From: Candidatus Brocadia sp.
Lineage (GTDB): Bacteria > Planctomycetota > Brocadiia > Brocadiales > Brocadiaceae
Reading direction: 5' to 3'
DNA length: 64,000 nt
NCBI GenBank assembly: GCA_011525665.1
Contig: WYAU01000021.1
Location: 20,856-84,855 of the forward strand
This document shows, piece after piece, positions 8,521-18,082 of this stretch. Within the stretch, counting starts at the first letter, position 1; each line of letters begins with the position of its first letter. The translations under genes were made by a program, and so were the position numbers. Below the pieces are notes generated by a model. It was not told the DNA's origin, ran no database searches, and saw only the letters and a list, made by a program, of their open reading frames with translations.

Positions 8521-11217
8521 CTATATCTTTTCGATCTTTGCCCCGCAGACCTTGTATTCGGCCGTCTGGGTGATGTTGTCGTAGGCATCCTTTGTCAGCT
8601 TGTTCACGGCAGCTTCCGCAAAATGCATGGGCATCCAGATGACACCCCTTTTTACCTTGTCAGAGACCTCGGCACGGGCAGTTATCTCACCACGACGTGA
8701 TGCAACTCTTACCATTTCACCGTCGAAGATACCCAGTTCTTTAGCATCCGCCTCATGTACCTCGACAAAGCAATCGTTTGTCTTATGGATAATACCGCTT
8801 GACCTTCTGGTCATCGTCCCTGCATTATAATGGTACAGGGTGCGTCCTGTGGTAAGCAGTAACGGGTATTCCTTATCAGGGCTCTCGGCAGGTGCACGGT
8901 AGGGTAATACAAAAAACTTCCCAAGTCCCCTTGGAAATTTGCCTTCATGCAAGAATTTTGTACCCGGGTGCTTTGTGTCGGGACAAGGCCATTGAATACC
9001 GTTTTGCTCGATCCTGGCATAATTAATGCCTGCGAACATGGGGGTAAGGCTTGCAATTTCGTCCCAGACCTCTTTGGGAGACGGATAACCCATATTATAA
9101 CCCATACGCGTAGATATTTCACAGGTAATTTGCCAGTCGGGTTTCGTGTTCCCAATGGGATTGATTGCCTTGCGTACACGTTGTACACGCCGCTCAGTGT
9201 TGGTAAAGGTACCATCCTTTTCAGCGAAACTGGCGGCCGGCAGGATAACATCCGCATACTTTGCCGTTTCTGACATGAAGATGTCCTGCACCACCAGGAA
9301 TTCAAGGTTTTTTATCCCCTTAATGGTGTAATCCTGATTCGGTTCACTAAGGACCGGATCTTCCCCGATTACATACAACGCCTTAAACTGGTTCTTGTTC
9401 ATCCGCTCGAACATGGTTGGCGAAGTTGCCCCGAGGGTCCTTGACAGTTTAACGCCCCATGCATTTTCAAACTTCTCCATAACCGCATTATCAGTGACGT
9501 CCTGGTAGCCAGGCATTTTATTGGGTATACACATATCCGTAGCACCCTGTACGTTATTCTGTCCTCGGATGGGATTGACACCGGTACTGAGTTTTCCGAT
9601 ATGACCGGTCAACAGGGCGAGGTTTGCGATGGTCCTTACATTATCCGTACCGCAGGTATGTTCGGTAATTCCCAGGGTATAATAGATGGCCGATTTATCG
9701 GATCTTGCATACAACCGGGCAGCCTGGCGAATATCTTCTGCGGGAATACCGGTATATTCAGAGGCCTTTTCTGGGGTAATATCCTTGAGGAATTCCTTGA
9801 GTTCCTCATAACCTTCGGTGCGTGTCTTAATGAACTCTCTATTTTCCAGACCCTCAGCAATGATAACGTGCGCCAGTGCGTTGAGAAGCCAGTTATCTGA
9901 ACCAGGCTTGACAGGGAGGTACAGTTTTGCATGCTGGGCAAACCAGATTTTACGGGGGTCTGCCACGATGAACGTACACCCCTTCCGCAAGGCCTTTTTC
10001 ATCTCCAACCCTACGATGGGATGCGCCTCTGTGGGGTTACCGCCAATCAGGAAAATAAGCTTGCAATCCTTGATTTCACTGATGGAGTTGGTCATTGCAC
10101 CGCTACCGAATGACATCGCCAGACCGGCGACGGAGGGTGCATGTCAGGTCCGGGCACACTGGTCTACGTTGTTGGTGCCAATCGCAGCCCGTGCAAATTT
10201 CATCGCCAGATAGTTTTCCTCATTGGTGCATCGCGAAGAACTCAGTACCCCAATGTAATCGGGTCCGTACTTTGCCTTTATTTCGCTCAATTTAGAAGCA
10301 ACGAAATTCAACGCTTCGTCCCAGGTAGCCTCTTCGAATTTTCCATTCTTTTTTATGAGAGGCTGCTTTAATCGGTCGGAATGATGGACAAAGTCATACC
10401 CAAATCGCCCTTTCACGCACAGATTCCCATCATTCGGAACAGACCCTGTCTTTGACGTCACCTTGACTACCTGATTCCCTTTCACGTTTAAATACATCGT
10501 ACAGCCCACACCGCAATAAGGACAGGTAGTCTTAACCTGTTTAAATTCCCAGTCCCGGCCCATTCCAACTGCCTGTTTCTCTACCAATGAACCAACAGGA
10601 CAGGTAGATACGCACTGGCCGCATAACACACACGTCGTCTCACGCCTCGGTTTACCAAAGGGCAAACCTGTTTCTGTATCAAATCCACGATTCTTAAAAT
10701 CAATAGCGTAGTCTTGTTGTACTTCGGCACAAATACGGACACATCGACCGCAAAGGATGCACTTGCTGGTATCCTGTTGAATGGCAGGATTTTCATCTTC
10801 AACAACGCCACCGTCGGGCTTTTCAAAGAAGCGGCTTTCCCGTACACCATACTCATAAGCGAGGTCTTGTAATGTACAGATACCACATTTCTCACAGGTC
10901 ATGCAATCCCTGGGATGATCAGAAAGGATTAATTCCAAAACCATCTTGCGTGACTTCAGCACCTTCTCAGAGTCAGTCCGGATTACCATGCCATCAGTAG
11001 CTTCCGTACTGCAAGACGTAATAAGAGCACTTGAATTACCCCTCTCCACTTCCACCATACAAACACGGCACGCCGCAAAGGGTTCCAGGCGCGGGTCATG
11101 GCAAAGAGTTGGAATACGAACGCCAACGGAATTGGCTGCCTGCAAAACCGTTTTACCTTTATTCACCTCTACGGACTTACCGTCTATGTTTAATGTAATT
11201 TTTGGAACCATCACCAT
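8521..11217 (-). CDS. fdhA: Formate dehydrogenase alpha subunit, selenoprotein (Sec358 read through UGA)
   Basis: Molybdenum/tungsten bis-MGD enzyme interconverting formate and CO2, 898 residues. The frame is broken only by a TGA at 10144-10146, exactly where formate dehydrogenases carry catalytic Cys or Sec: NNVDQCART-U-HAPSVAGLAM. A SECIS-like hairpin follows at once, so I read UGA as selenocysteine, not as a split gene. Domains in order: [2Fe-2S] ferredoxin (Cys in TLCHDPRLEPFAACRVC), His-Cys3 cluster, two [4Fe-4S] sites (CILCGRCVRIC, CVLCGQCVSTCP), the Mo-domain [4Fe-4S] site CPYCGVGC, then the catalytic and MGD-binding domains; the active-site Arg region is TGRTLYHYNAGTMTRR. The ATG at 11217 follows AAGGAG by about 9 bases. 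This is the NAD-linked (FdsA/NuoG-like) type, but no NuoE/NuoF-like partners adjoin it. Likely role: CO2 reduction in the Wood-Ljungdahl pathway or formate oxidation. Confidence 0.92.
10111..10146 (-). promoter_or_regulatory. Bacterial SECIS element and selenocysteine UGA codon
   Basis: Directly after and including the UGA on the minus strand, TCGCC-GGTCT-GGCGA forms a 5-bp stem with a GGTCT loop. TGACAT, which includes the stop, pairs with ATGTCA at the other end to give a lower stem. The GGUCU apical loop at this distance resembles the E. coli fdhF SECIS as I remember it. It would recruit SelB and Sec-tRNA. Confidence 0.85.
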
Positions 11218-11365
11218 AATACTATTCTCCTTAATTGGTTAACCTACCCTTATGTTGGAATTGATTTATTCACTACCATTTTAAATCTTGTATATTTTTG
11301 CCGAACACCCAAAATCAGCGACGACGTTTCACGCCGTCCGCAGGAGTGTCTTGTTAGATGTCGGT

Positions 11366-11620
11366 TCATCTTCTCTTCTGGATGTAATTAAATAAGCAAG
11401 TCTTATCTGAAGTCTGATAGTCTTTAACCTCGTTTGATGTTGACGGATAACCCTGCCATTTCAGAGTATGGCATATCCGAGCTTTCAAAGCCAACTCGAT
11501 TGCATACCCACAAAGATAAACCGCACCATCATATCTTCTTGATGCCAAAAGAATCTCGGCGTTTTTGAGCCTTGCCTGGGCGTTCTTCTTGAGATCTTTC
11601 CTTTGGATCAGTGGGGTCGA
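11366..11620 (-). pseudogene. HEPN-domain protein remnant
   Basis: The frame reads KNAQARLKNAEILLASRR, then YDGAVYLCGYAIELALKARI, the N-terminal helix pair of HEPN proteins (often RNases or toxins partnered with nucleotidyltransferases). It stops after about 80 residues at 11366 and lacks the downstream half of the domain. An upstream in-frame TAA and the absence of a normal start codon (only CTG) argue that it is a decayed fragment. A second short frame (11529-11714) overlaps it out of phase and could be part of the same broken locus. The rest of the 0.5-kb gap before the Memo-like gene shows nothing else I can identify. Confidence 0.6.
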
Positions 11621-11723
11621 TTCTGCTTATTACTTCCTTTGCATAGTTATTAACCAGTTTTTTTAATTTGACAAAGTACCGCGTAAGTTGAGGAAATATA
11701 TATAAAATTTTCACTACCTTAAT

Positions 11724-12527
11724 TCACCTTACCATAATTCCTGCATACCCTACAACCTGATCATAATCGCCGGTAATGTCACCACTGGTTTCATACCTCA
11801 CGAGTTCCGACATCATCGCTCCCCGTTCCTTGGAACACACCAGCATGGCTATAGTGGGATAAACGCCACACATCGTAATGTTCATTTCGCGTACTTTACG
11901 ATATAAGTTGTCCTCATTAAGGGCCAAAACCTCATCGATAGCAATCTTATCCTTCCTGTTAGCTGATGCCTGCGACTCGTGGTGCGTCATATCAGAAGAG
12001 GCTACCACAAGGGTACTGGGGCGTAATTTCAGTAACACCGACGATAGACTTTTCCCTATATTTTTAAGGTCTGTAATGTTCCTGGAAGATATAACCATTA
12101 CAACAATTTTACAATGGGGATTAAAGTATTGAATAAAAGGTATCTGCACCTCAGCGGCATGCTCATAGAGATGGGCCTCCTGGTCTTTCTCAACGAGATT
12201 ACACACATGAACCAGTTCGTTCACCACCTCTTCATCAACCTTGACGTCCCCAAGGGGTGTGCGCCACAAACCATCTGGCCAGATGGAATATGGCACACCG
12301 TAACCTGTATGATTCGGCGCTAATATAACCACGGTATCAGGTACTTTAATCCATGAATAAAGATGCCCTGCAACGCGTCCTGAATACATATATCCGGCAT
12401 GCGGAGAAACAATGCCCAATACGGCCTTTTTTTTACAATCCTTGATCACGAAACCTTCTATATCGCTCTTTAACTGGGCCGCATCTCTGCTATAAAAATT
12501 CCCCGCTACAGCCGGTTGTCTTATCAC
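11724..12527 (-). CDS. Memo-family protein (AmmeMemoRadiSam system protein B)
   Basis: Protein of 267 residues of the Memo/AmrB family, related in fold to non-haem iron ring-cleaving dioxygenases. Family metal-site regions are visible: SPHAGYMYSG (around residue 42), LAPNHTGYG (around 70) and SSDMTHHE (around 180). Memo genes frequently sit with an AMMECR1 gene and a radical SAM gene, together a proposed system of unknown chemistry; neither partner is adjacent here. The start is GTG 12527 with AGGGAAG upstream; the N-terminus MIRQPAVAGNFYS is the usual one. It is transcribed divergently from the PP-loop gene at 12848. The substrate is unknown. Confidence 0.88.
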   Translation of the reverse strand: MIRQPAVAGNFYSRDAAQLKSDIEGFVIKDCKKKAVLGIVSPHAGYMYSGRVAGHLYSWIKVPDTVVILAPNHTGYGVPYSIWPDGLWRTPLGDVKVDEEVVNELVHVCNLVEKDQEAHLYEHAAEVQIPFIQYFNPHCKIVVMVISSRNITDLKNIGKSLSSVLLKLRPSTLVVASSDMTHHESQASANRKDKIAIDEVLALNEDNLYRKVREMNITMCGVYPTIAMLVCSKERGAMMSELVRYETSGDITGDYDQVVGYAGIMVR

Positions 12528-12847
12528 ATTGTCTTCCCTATCCTGACCGTAAATTTAACACCTTCGGCGACGTTGCTGGTTTAACTGCCGTCGATTGAAC
12601 TAACAATTTCAAATGTAACATAACATTATGAAACAGTCAAACTTCTTTTAGATAAACCGATGGTATTTGTTCCTTATGAATATGGAACCCGGCCATATTT
12701 TATAACTACTGATCGCTTTCATGTTTAAATATTGAGTAAATTCCATTTTTTATTTGAAAGATGCCTATACAATGTTTTAAAATTTTACAAAGTGTATTTA
12801 AAATTCTCTTTTAATACTGAAATTCACTGTCATCAAGGAGTTCGATT
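12528..12847. other. Divergent intergenic spacer (Memo / PP-loop genes)
   Basis: A 320-bp AT-rich spacer presumed to hold two divergent promoters. I see no gene and no strong hairpin. AAGGAG at 12835-12840 is the ribosome site of the TTG-start gene at 12848. Confidence 0.5.
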
Positions 12848-13912
12848 TTGGCAAAGGCATTAGCATTATTATCAGGCGGTTTGGACAGCACCCTGGCAAT
12901 CCGTGTTATCCAGAAACAGGGGATCGAGGTGATTGCCCTTAATTTTGTGACCGTATTTTGCCGGTGCACCTCCCATGGAAGCTGCAAACTTGAGGCTGTA
13001 AAGGTCTCAGAAAAATTTGGAATACCCATCAAGGTCATCAACACCACTGAACGATTTCTGGAACTCGTGAAAAAACCGAAGTTTGGATACGGGAAAAACA
13101 TGAACCCCTGCATTGATTGCCGGATTAATATCTTTCGTATCGCCGGCGAATATATGCGGGAAATCGGCGCCGATTTCATCATCACCGGTGAGGTGTTAGG
13201 ACAGAGGCCCATGTCCCAGCGAAAAGAAGCCATGAAGCTTATAGATAAAGAGGCGAATCTTGCCGGACTTGTCCTGAGGCCTTTATGCGCCAAACACATG
13301 GAGCCTACCATCCCTGAGAAACTGGGCATTGTGGACAGAGAACAGCTTCTTCAGATTCGGGGACGTTCCCGGAAAGACCAGATACAGCTTGCCGATGTGT
13401 TTCAGATCAGAGATTATCCGTGTTCCGCGGGAGGCTGCCTGCTTACCGATCCCGAGTTTGCGCACCGGATGCGAGACCTGGTTAATACCTGCGATGCCAA
13501 TGTAAACGACGTCAACCTGCTCAAGGTGGGAAGGCATTTCAGGCTCGATGCCCAAACGAAGGCCATTGTTGGAAGAAACGAAGAGGACAACGCCAGGGTC
13601 GAATCTCTTTCGAAGGAGGGAGATTTTCTGTTAAGCCTGGTCGATATGCCCGGACCTCTGACCCTTTTGCGCGGGAATGTCACTGAAGAAAAGATCCATA
13701 GTGGGGCACGTCTTACTGCGAGGTACGGGAAATCACACGTCCTACCTTCCTCAAAAGTCCTGATAAGACAAGTAAAGAATGACGCGCATCAAAGAATCAT
13801 AGAGGTTGCGCCGATGAGCCAGGAAGAGGCCGACACACTCATTCTTAAGAAACAGCCCTCCATCGGCGCCCCTCGTGAGACATCTCCGGTTACCGAACTT
13901 GACGCCGGATAA
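12848..13912 (+). CDS. PP-loop ATPase, tRNA-thiolation-like (MnmA/ThiI-related) with C-terminal NFACT-R-like region
   Basis: ATP-pyrophosphatase of 354 residues. The N-terminal PP-loop LLSGGLDSTLA (Ser9 to Ser14) binds ATP and marks enzymes that adenylate a substrate before thiolation or amidation. Cysteine pairs at CRCTSHGSC (about 38-46) and NPCIDC (about 81-86), plus DYPCSAGGCLLTDP (about 195-208), could carry sulfur or a metal cluster. The C-terminal 120 residues (VGRHFRLD, VGRNEEDN) resemble the RNA-binding NFACT-R/DUF814 region. TTG 12848 is supported by AAGGAG seven bases upstream. The likely role is tRNA thiouridine formation, but the exact base and position cannot be told from sequence; this is not a canonical MnmA or ThiI. 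Confidence 0.75.
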   Translation: MAKALALLSGGLDSTLAIRVIQKQGIEVIALNFVTVFCRCTSHGSCKLEAVKVSEKFGIPIKVINTTERFLELVKKPKFGYGKNMNPCIDCRINIFRIAGEYMREIGADFIITGEVLGQRPMSQRKEAMKLIDKEANLAGLVLRPLCAKHMEPTIPEKLGIVDREQLLQIRGRSRKDQIQLADVFQIRDYPCSAGGCLLTDPEFAHRMRDLVNTCDANVNDVNLLKVGRHFRLDAQTKAIVGRNEEDNARVESLSKEGDFLLSLVDMPGPLTLLRGNVTEEKIHSGARLTARYGKSHVLPSSKVLIRQVKNDAHQRIIEVAPMSQEEADTLILKKQPSIGAPRETSPVTELDAG

Positions 13913-13946
13913 AATTTTTACCGAACATTCACCCTCGTGAACGAAC

Positions 13947-15218
13947 ATGTCTGAAACAGATATAAATGACAAGAAAGACATAAACACCTTAACTACACCT
14001 GAAGGAACGGGTCCGGAAAGCAATGCCCCTCCGGGAGAGAAGAAAAAACGCAGAGGGATTTTTCAGGCAAAATCAATCTTCAAAGACCTGGTTAACCGTT
14101 TTGAAAAAATAACGAAGGCCGCCCCATCGAAAAAGACCTTTGTTAAAGCGGACAAACAGCTTTTCATTATCTTGATCCTTGCCTTCGGAGTTTCGGCCAT
14201 TGCCCTCTTTTGTTACTGGTACTTGATAGAAAGGCCTTACTATCATAACCTCCTTGCCGAAAAAGATGAATTAATCAAGAGCCTAAAATTTACCCGTGAT
14301 AAACAAAAGAAGATTTACGAAAATACCCTCGATGCTTATGAAAAGAGATTGACAGATGAATATGTCCTTAAATCAATCTATGATGATAAGATAAACGACT
14401 ATGAACAAAAACTTGCATCTTACCAAAATGATTATGTCCCCAAAGAGGAGCATCAAAAACAAGTTGCGGAATTGGAACGCCGCCTCACAGAAGAAACCTT
14501 AACCAAAGAACACCTGACAAAAGAAGAATACGGGCAAAAAATCACAACGCTGGAACAAAAAGTCTCTCTTTTGGAAGGCAAAAATCTTGACCTGAAAACG
14601 ACGCTTAAAGAATCCACAGAATTTATTGGAAGAGAAAAGGAATCATTGGAAGACATGCTCTTGTTAGAAAGGAAAAAGGCATCAATCCCTTCCGTAATCC
14701 TGCCGGAAACCACAAATAAGGTACAGAATCCCGCTGCATTAAAAAAGTTAGTCACCATAAAAGACAAGCTGAAAAGCATTGAAGAAATGAATATTGCTTT
14801 AAGGCCCGACACGTATTTTGAGATGGGTCTCATTTCCTATTACAACAAACAATACGATGAGGCGATTGAACAGTGGGAAAATGCGGTATCCTTAAACAAG
14901 AGCAATCTCAAGGCGTATATCTGCCTTGGAATTGTCTATCACGAGGAAGAAATGCCTGACAATGCGATCAAAATCCTAAAACGCGCCATCGAAATCAATC
15001 CCAATTACGCCACCCTCCATCTTGCACTTGCCCGTATTTATGAGCAAAAAGGCTCTCTGGACGATGCGATATACGAATACTCTCACGTGCTGGAAATCAA
15101 TCCGGAAACGATAGATATTCATAATATACTGGGAACTCTTTATGAAAAGAAGGGATTGAAAGAAGAGGCCAGAAAATCGTTTGCCCGGTATGAAAAACTG
15201 AAGGGGGAAAATAAATAA
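13947..15218 (+). CDS. Membrane-anchored coiled-coil TPR protein
   Basis: Protein of 423 residues of unknown role. Residues 1-70 are polar and rich in Lys. One transmembrane helix follows at about 71-92 (FIILILAFGVSAIALFCYWY), then a long charged coiled coil at about 100-250 with repeated KEEH/KEHL/KEEY segments. From about residue 290 there are four TPR units (for example YYNKQYDEAIEQWENAVSLN and AIKILKRAIEINPNYATLHL). This layout suggests an inner-membrane scaffold that presents TPRs for protein contacts. It lies 34 bp downstream of the PP-loop gene on the same strand and may be cotranscribed. It converges with a second small coiled-coil membrane protein at 15328. Confidence 0.7.
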   Translation: MSETDINDKKDINTLTTPEGTGPESNAPPGEKKKRRGIFQAKSIFKDLVNRFEKITKAAPSKKTFVKADKQLFIILILAFGVSAIALFCYWYLIERPYYHNLLAEKDELIKSLKFTRDKQKKIYENTLDAYEKRLTDEYVLKSIYDDKINDYEQKLASYQNDYVPKEEHQKQVAELERRLTEETLTKEHLTKEEYGQKITTLEQKVSLLEGKNLDLKTTLKESTEFIGREKESLEDMLLLERKKASIPSVILPETTNKVQNPAALKKLVTIKDKLKSIEEMNIALRPDTYFEMGLISYYNKQYDEAIEQWENAVSLNKSNLKAYICLGIVYHEEEMPDNAIKILKRAIEINPNYATLHLALARIYEQKGSLDDAIYEYSHVLEINPETIDIHNILGTLYEKKGLKEEARKSFARYEKLKGENK

Positions 15219-15327
15219 TCATCATAAAACAGCAGGCCTGCAGTTCCTTCTGCATGAAAAATAGCCCGGACTCTGCCGGATGCGACATATTGTCCCGTTG
15301 CGTAAGCGCGATGTCCTTTTTTTTCCA

Positions 15328-15744
15328 TCAGGGTGCGACTTGCGGATTACTGTGCTCATCCGTTTCGAAAGGCCCTTTCTTTCCGTCACCCGTATCCGTT
15401 GATTGCTGGATTGCGGCAAAATCACCCTTTGATATCCCTTCCTCAATTGCGTGCCGCCAATCTTCAAACTCGATGCATTTTTCTCGTAACGTGTTTACTT
15501 CTTTAACAACTTGCTCTTTCTCCTGTGCTAAAACAGTGCGAATGCGCAATAACTCTTTATTGATTGCAGTCAACTCATGCACCTCTTCTTCAAGTTCTTT
15601 TACCTTACGGGATTGAATTTCCGTTTCTGTCTTCTGACACTCATATCGGGAGGCCATGTAAGTTGCAAAAAAGAGACACATGAAACAAAACAATACGACT
15701 CCTGTTTTGAGGAGGCTTGATACCTTAGCGCCGCTGACCCTCAT
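15328..15744 (-). CDS. Small membrane-anchored coiled-coil protein, unknown function
   Basis: Protein of 138 residues with an N-terminal transmembrane helix (about residues 12-30, TGVVLFCFMCLFFATYMAS) and a heptad-rich coiled coil at about 38-95 (KELEEEVHELTAINKELLRI). The tail is polar and Gly/Pro-rich. No family is recognisable. The size and topology recall FtsL/DivIC-type or chemotaxis-unrelated scaffolds, but there is no specific motif to support that. It converges with the TPR coiled-coil gene at 13947; the 109-bp spacer has no clear terminator. The reading frame looks real from its consistent hydrophobic/coil pattern. Confidence 0.55.
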   Translation of the reverse strand: MRVSGAKVSSLLKTGVVLFCFMCLFFATYMASRYECQKTETEIQSRKVKELEEEVHELTAINKELLRIRTVLAQEKEQVVKEVNTLREKCIEFEDWRHAIEEGISKGDFAAIQQSTDTGDGKKGPFETDEHSNPQVAP

Positions 15745-16065
15745 ATAGCCAATATCCTTCTGTCAAAAATAAAATGATATACACAACAGTGATTTCTGAG
15801 TAGCATATAATATTTTGAAGTCAATTGCAATCTGTTTTGAAATCTATAGTACCGACAGGAAAATACCCTTTACTATAAAAACGGCATGTGACCGTGTATT
15901 TCAAAATCAGGAATGACCACGCCTCAATCCCGTAAGGTACCTCCTGCAAGTGAAGTGCAAGAATATTTCACTTTGCTGGCATTTGTCTTGACTGCAATAC
16001 ATAAATTTGTTATGAGATACGGATATTATTTTTGGTTTCCAATTCATGAAAAAGGGTAAAGAACC
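15745..16065. other. Intergenic spacer with one hairpin
   Basis: A 321-bp AT-rich spacer. The only structure I see is an imperfect hairpin, GCAAGTGAA (15946-15954) with TTCACTTTGC (15966-15975), roughly 90 bp before the next gene. No promoter was assigned with confidence. Confidence 0.4.
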
Positions 16066-16437
16066 ATGACCGAGTTAATCAGCAAGATTGAACTAAAAAA
16101 GATCCATCAGATTGCGCAAAGGACACAACAAATAGCACACAAGACAGATATATTTTGTTCTGCAATCTTATTGCAGGCGTGGAGGAGGGTTTACTATATT
16201 TTTAACAAACGGGAAATTTATGCTTCGTTAAAAAAGCGACAGGGAAGTTGCCTGCGATGCGGACGGTGTTGCCACGCCTCTTTTAAGTGTCAACACCTTG
16301 AATACGACGAAAATGGGCTCTCCCTGTGCAAGGTATACGATCGAAAACCCCTTATGTGCTCGCTCTATCCCTACAATGCAAATGATTACTTTTTCCATCT
16401 TAAGCCAACCTGCGGTTATAAATACGATCACGAATAG
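16066..16437 (+). CDS. YkgJ-type cysteine-cluster protein
   Basis: Small protein of 123 residues. The C-terminal half carries the YkgJ (Fe/Zn-chelating) cysteine pattern: CLRCGRCCHASFKC followed by LCKVYDRKPLMCSLYP and a last Cys in PTCGYKY. The N-terminal 55 residues are helical and carry no motif. Function is unknown; the family is thought to bind iron-sulfur or zinc and may help modify other proteins. It is only 15 bp upstream of gcvT on the same strand, so cotranscription is likely. Confidence 0.8.
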   Translation: MTELISKIELKKIHQIAQRTQQIAHKTDIFCSAILLQAWRRVYYIFNKREIYASLKKRQGSCLRCGRCCHASFKCQHLEYDENGLSLCKVYDRKPLMCSLYPYNANDYFFHLKPTCGYKYDHE

Positions 16438-16452
16438 TAGCATGCGCCACTC

Positions 16453-17547
16453 ATGAAAAAAACACCCCTTTACGATACCCACCTCAAACTCAATGCAACG
16501 ATGGTGTCTTACCATGACTACTTCATGCCCCTCCAGTATGACACCATTATTAACGAACACCACAGCGTGAGAAAAAATGCCGGTCTTTTCGACGTCTCCC
16601 ACATGGGAATATTTGAGATTTTCGGAAACAAGGCGTTCCCGTTTATTCAGTACATTATCACCAATGACGCGGGAAAACTCGCAGACAAACAGGTTCAATA
16701 CACCCCCCTCTGCAATGAGCAGGGCGGAGTTCTTGATGACATCCTCGTCTATAAATGGCACAAAGAACATTTCCTGCTGGTGGTAAACTGCGCCAATAAG
16801 GAAAAAGACCTCTTGTGGCTGCAGAAGCAGGCTGGCACTTTTCGACCCTTAGAAATAAGGGACTTGACTGACACCATGTCTCTCATCGCTTTGCAAGGCC
16901 CCCTCTCCGAACGTATTCTTGAAAACACATTCAGCACAAAATTTGATTATCTGAAAAGGTTTTACTTTGATGATTTTGTTTGGGATGGCATACAAATAAT
17001 AATCTCCAGAACGGGATACACTGGTGAGGATGGCTTTGAGATATTTGCGGATGCACAGCATGTTGTGAAACTATGGAATCTGCTCATCGACAAAAACAAG
17101 GAGGGTGGTTTGATGCCTGCCGGTCTCGGAGCGAGGGACACCCTGCGATTAGAGGCCTGTCTTTTGTTGTATGGAAATGATATGGACGAGACAATAACTC
17201 CCCTTGAGACAACAATTGATTGGGCCGTGAAATTTGATAAAGGCGGCTTTATCGGTAAAGAAGCCATGCTCAGGCAAAAGGCAAGGGGAATTGACAGAAA
17301 ATTGGCCGGATTTGAAATGATAGACCGTGGTATTCCCCGTCATGATTATCCTGTATTAAAGGGAAACGAAATAATTGGGAAGGTTACCAGCGGATCATTT
17401 AGCCCCACCACCAATAAGAACATCGGCCTGTGCCTTATAAAATCCCAATACAACCGTGTAGGAGAGGAGTTGCACATACAAATCAGGGATAATAATTATA
17501 ATGCGCAGATTGTGAAGACCCCATTTTACAAGAGGAATATTACCTAG
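16453..17547 (+). CDS. gcvT: Aminomethyltransferase, glycine cleavage T protein
   Basis: T protein of 364 residues, full family length. It transfers the methylene carbon of the aminomethyl-lipoyl group on H protein to tetrahydrofolate and releases ammonia. Family features: KKTPLYDTHLKLNATMVSYH at the N-terminus, FDVSHMG, TGEDGFEIF, the folate-site region GLGARDTLRLEACLLLYGND and the C-terminal TSGSFSPTTNKNIG. The gene for its partner gcvH lies 143 bp downstream on the same strand; gcvP genes are not in the window. In an autotroph using the Wood-Ljungdahl pathway, this system can link methylene-folate to glycine. Confidence 0.96.
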   Translation: MKKTPLYDTHLKLNATMVSYHDYFMPLQYDTIINEHHSVRKNAGLFDVSHMGIFEIFGNKAFPFIQYIITNDAGKLADKQVQYTPLCNEQGGVLDDILVYKWHKEHFLLVVNCANKEKDLLWLQKQAGTFRPLEIRDLTDTMSLIALQGPLSERILENTFSTKFDYLKRFYFDDFVWDGIQIIISRTGYTGEDGFEIFADAQHVVKLWNLLIDKNKEGGLMPAGLGARDTLRLEACLLLYGNDMDETITPLETTIDWAVKFDKGGFIGKEAMLRQKARGIDRKLAGFEMIDRGIPRHDYPVLKGNEIIGKVTSGSFSPTTNKNIGLCLIKSQYNRVGEELHIQIRDNNYNAQIVKTPFYKRNIT

Positions 17548-17561
17548 CGCAGCATAACCGC

Positions 17562-17605
17562 AACCAAATCCCCCTTAAAACTAGGGGGATGAAGGGGGTT
17601 GTTAA
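17562..17605. repeat. C-rich/G-rich palindromic repeat
   Basis: AAATCCCCCTT, a short spacer, CTAGGGGGAT and GAAGGGGGTT form an inverted repeat between gcvT and gcvH. It resembles the second half of the composite repeat at 5203-5238, but the AAAAACTT hairpin is absent. Confidence 0.6.
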
Positions 17606-17689
17606 AAACCTGAAATTGTTTTCGGATTTCGATATTCGTATTTTTGACTTCTCAATAAAAGATAGTAAAAATTTAATAGGATACTGCAT

Positions 17690-18082
17690 ATGGCAAATAT
17701 ACCTAATGAACTCCTTTACACAAAGACCCACGAATGGGTGAAGAAAATAAACCAGAACGAGGTGATTGTAGGTATCACGGACCATGCACAACAGCAACTG
17801 AAGGATATCGTCTTTGTCGAATTACCTTCCGTAGGAAAAGCGGTGAAGGCAGGTGTAACCTGTGCAGTTGTGGAGTCCGTGAAGGCTGCATACGATATTT
17901 ACGCCCCGCTATCAGGAAAAGTCACAAAGGCCAATCAAATAATCCAAGGAAAACCAGAACTGGTGAATAAAGACCCTTACGGTGAGGGGTGGTTTTTACA
18001 CATCGAAACCTCCAACCCGAACGAATTCAACAACCTCTTAAGCCCCGCACAGTATCGAGCTATTAGTGAATCTGAACACTAA
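17690..18082 (+). CDS. gcvH: Glycine cleavage system H protein
   Basis: Lipoyl carrier protein of 130 residues that shuttles the aminomethyl group between the P, T and L proteins. The lipoylated lysine is Lys65 in VESVKAAYDIYAP. Typical flanking motifs THEWVK and ITDHAQQQLKDIVFVELP near the N-terminus and KDPYGEGWFLHIE near the C-terminus are present. It follows gcvT by 143 bp containing a palindromic repeat. Full length; no anomalies. Confidence 0.96.
   Translation: MANIPNELLYTKTHEWVKKINQNEVIVGITDHAQQQLKDIVFVELPSVGKAVKAGVTCAVVESVKAAYDIYAPLSGKVTKANQIIQGKPELVNKDPYGEGWFLHIETSNPNEFNNLLSPAQYRAISESEH

Noticed and set aside
8521..11217. Two separate genes or a frameshifted pseudogene for formate dehydrogenase
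   Set aside because: The two parts are in the same frame, joined exactly at the catalytic selenocysteine position with a SECIS hairpin.
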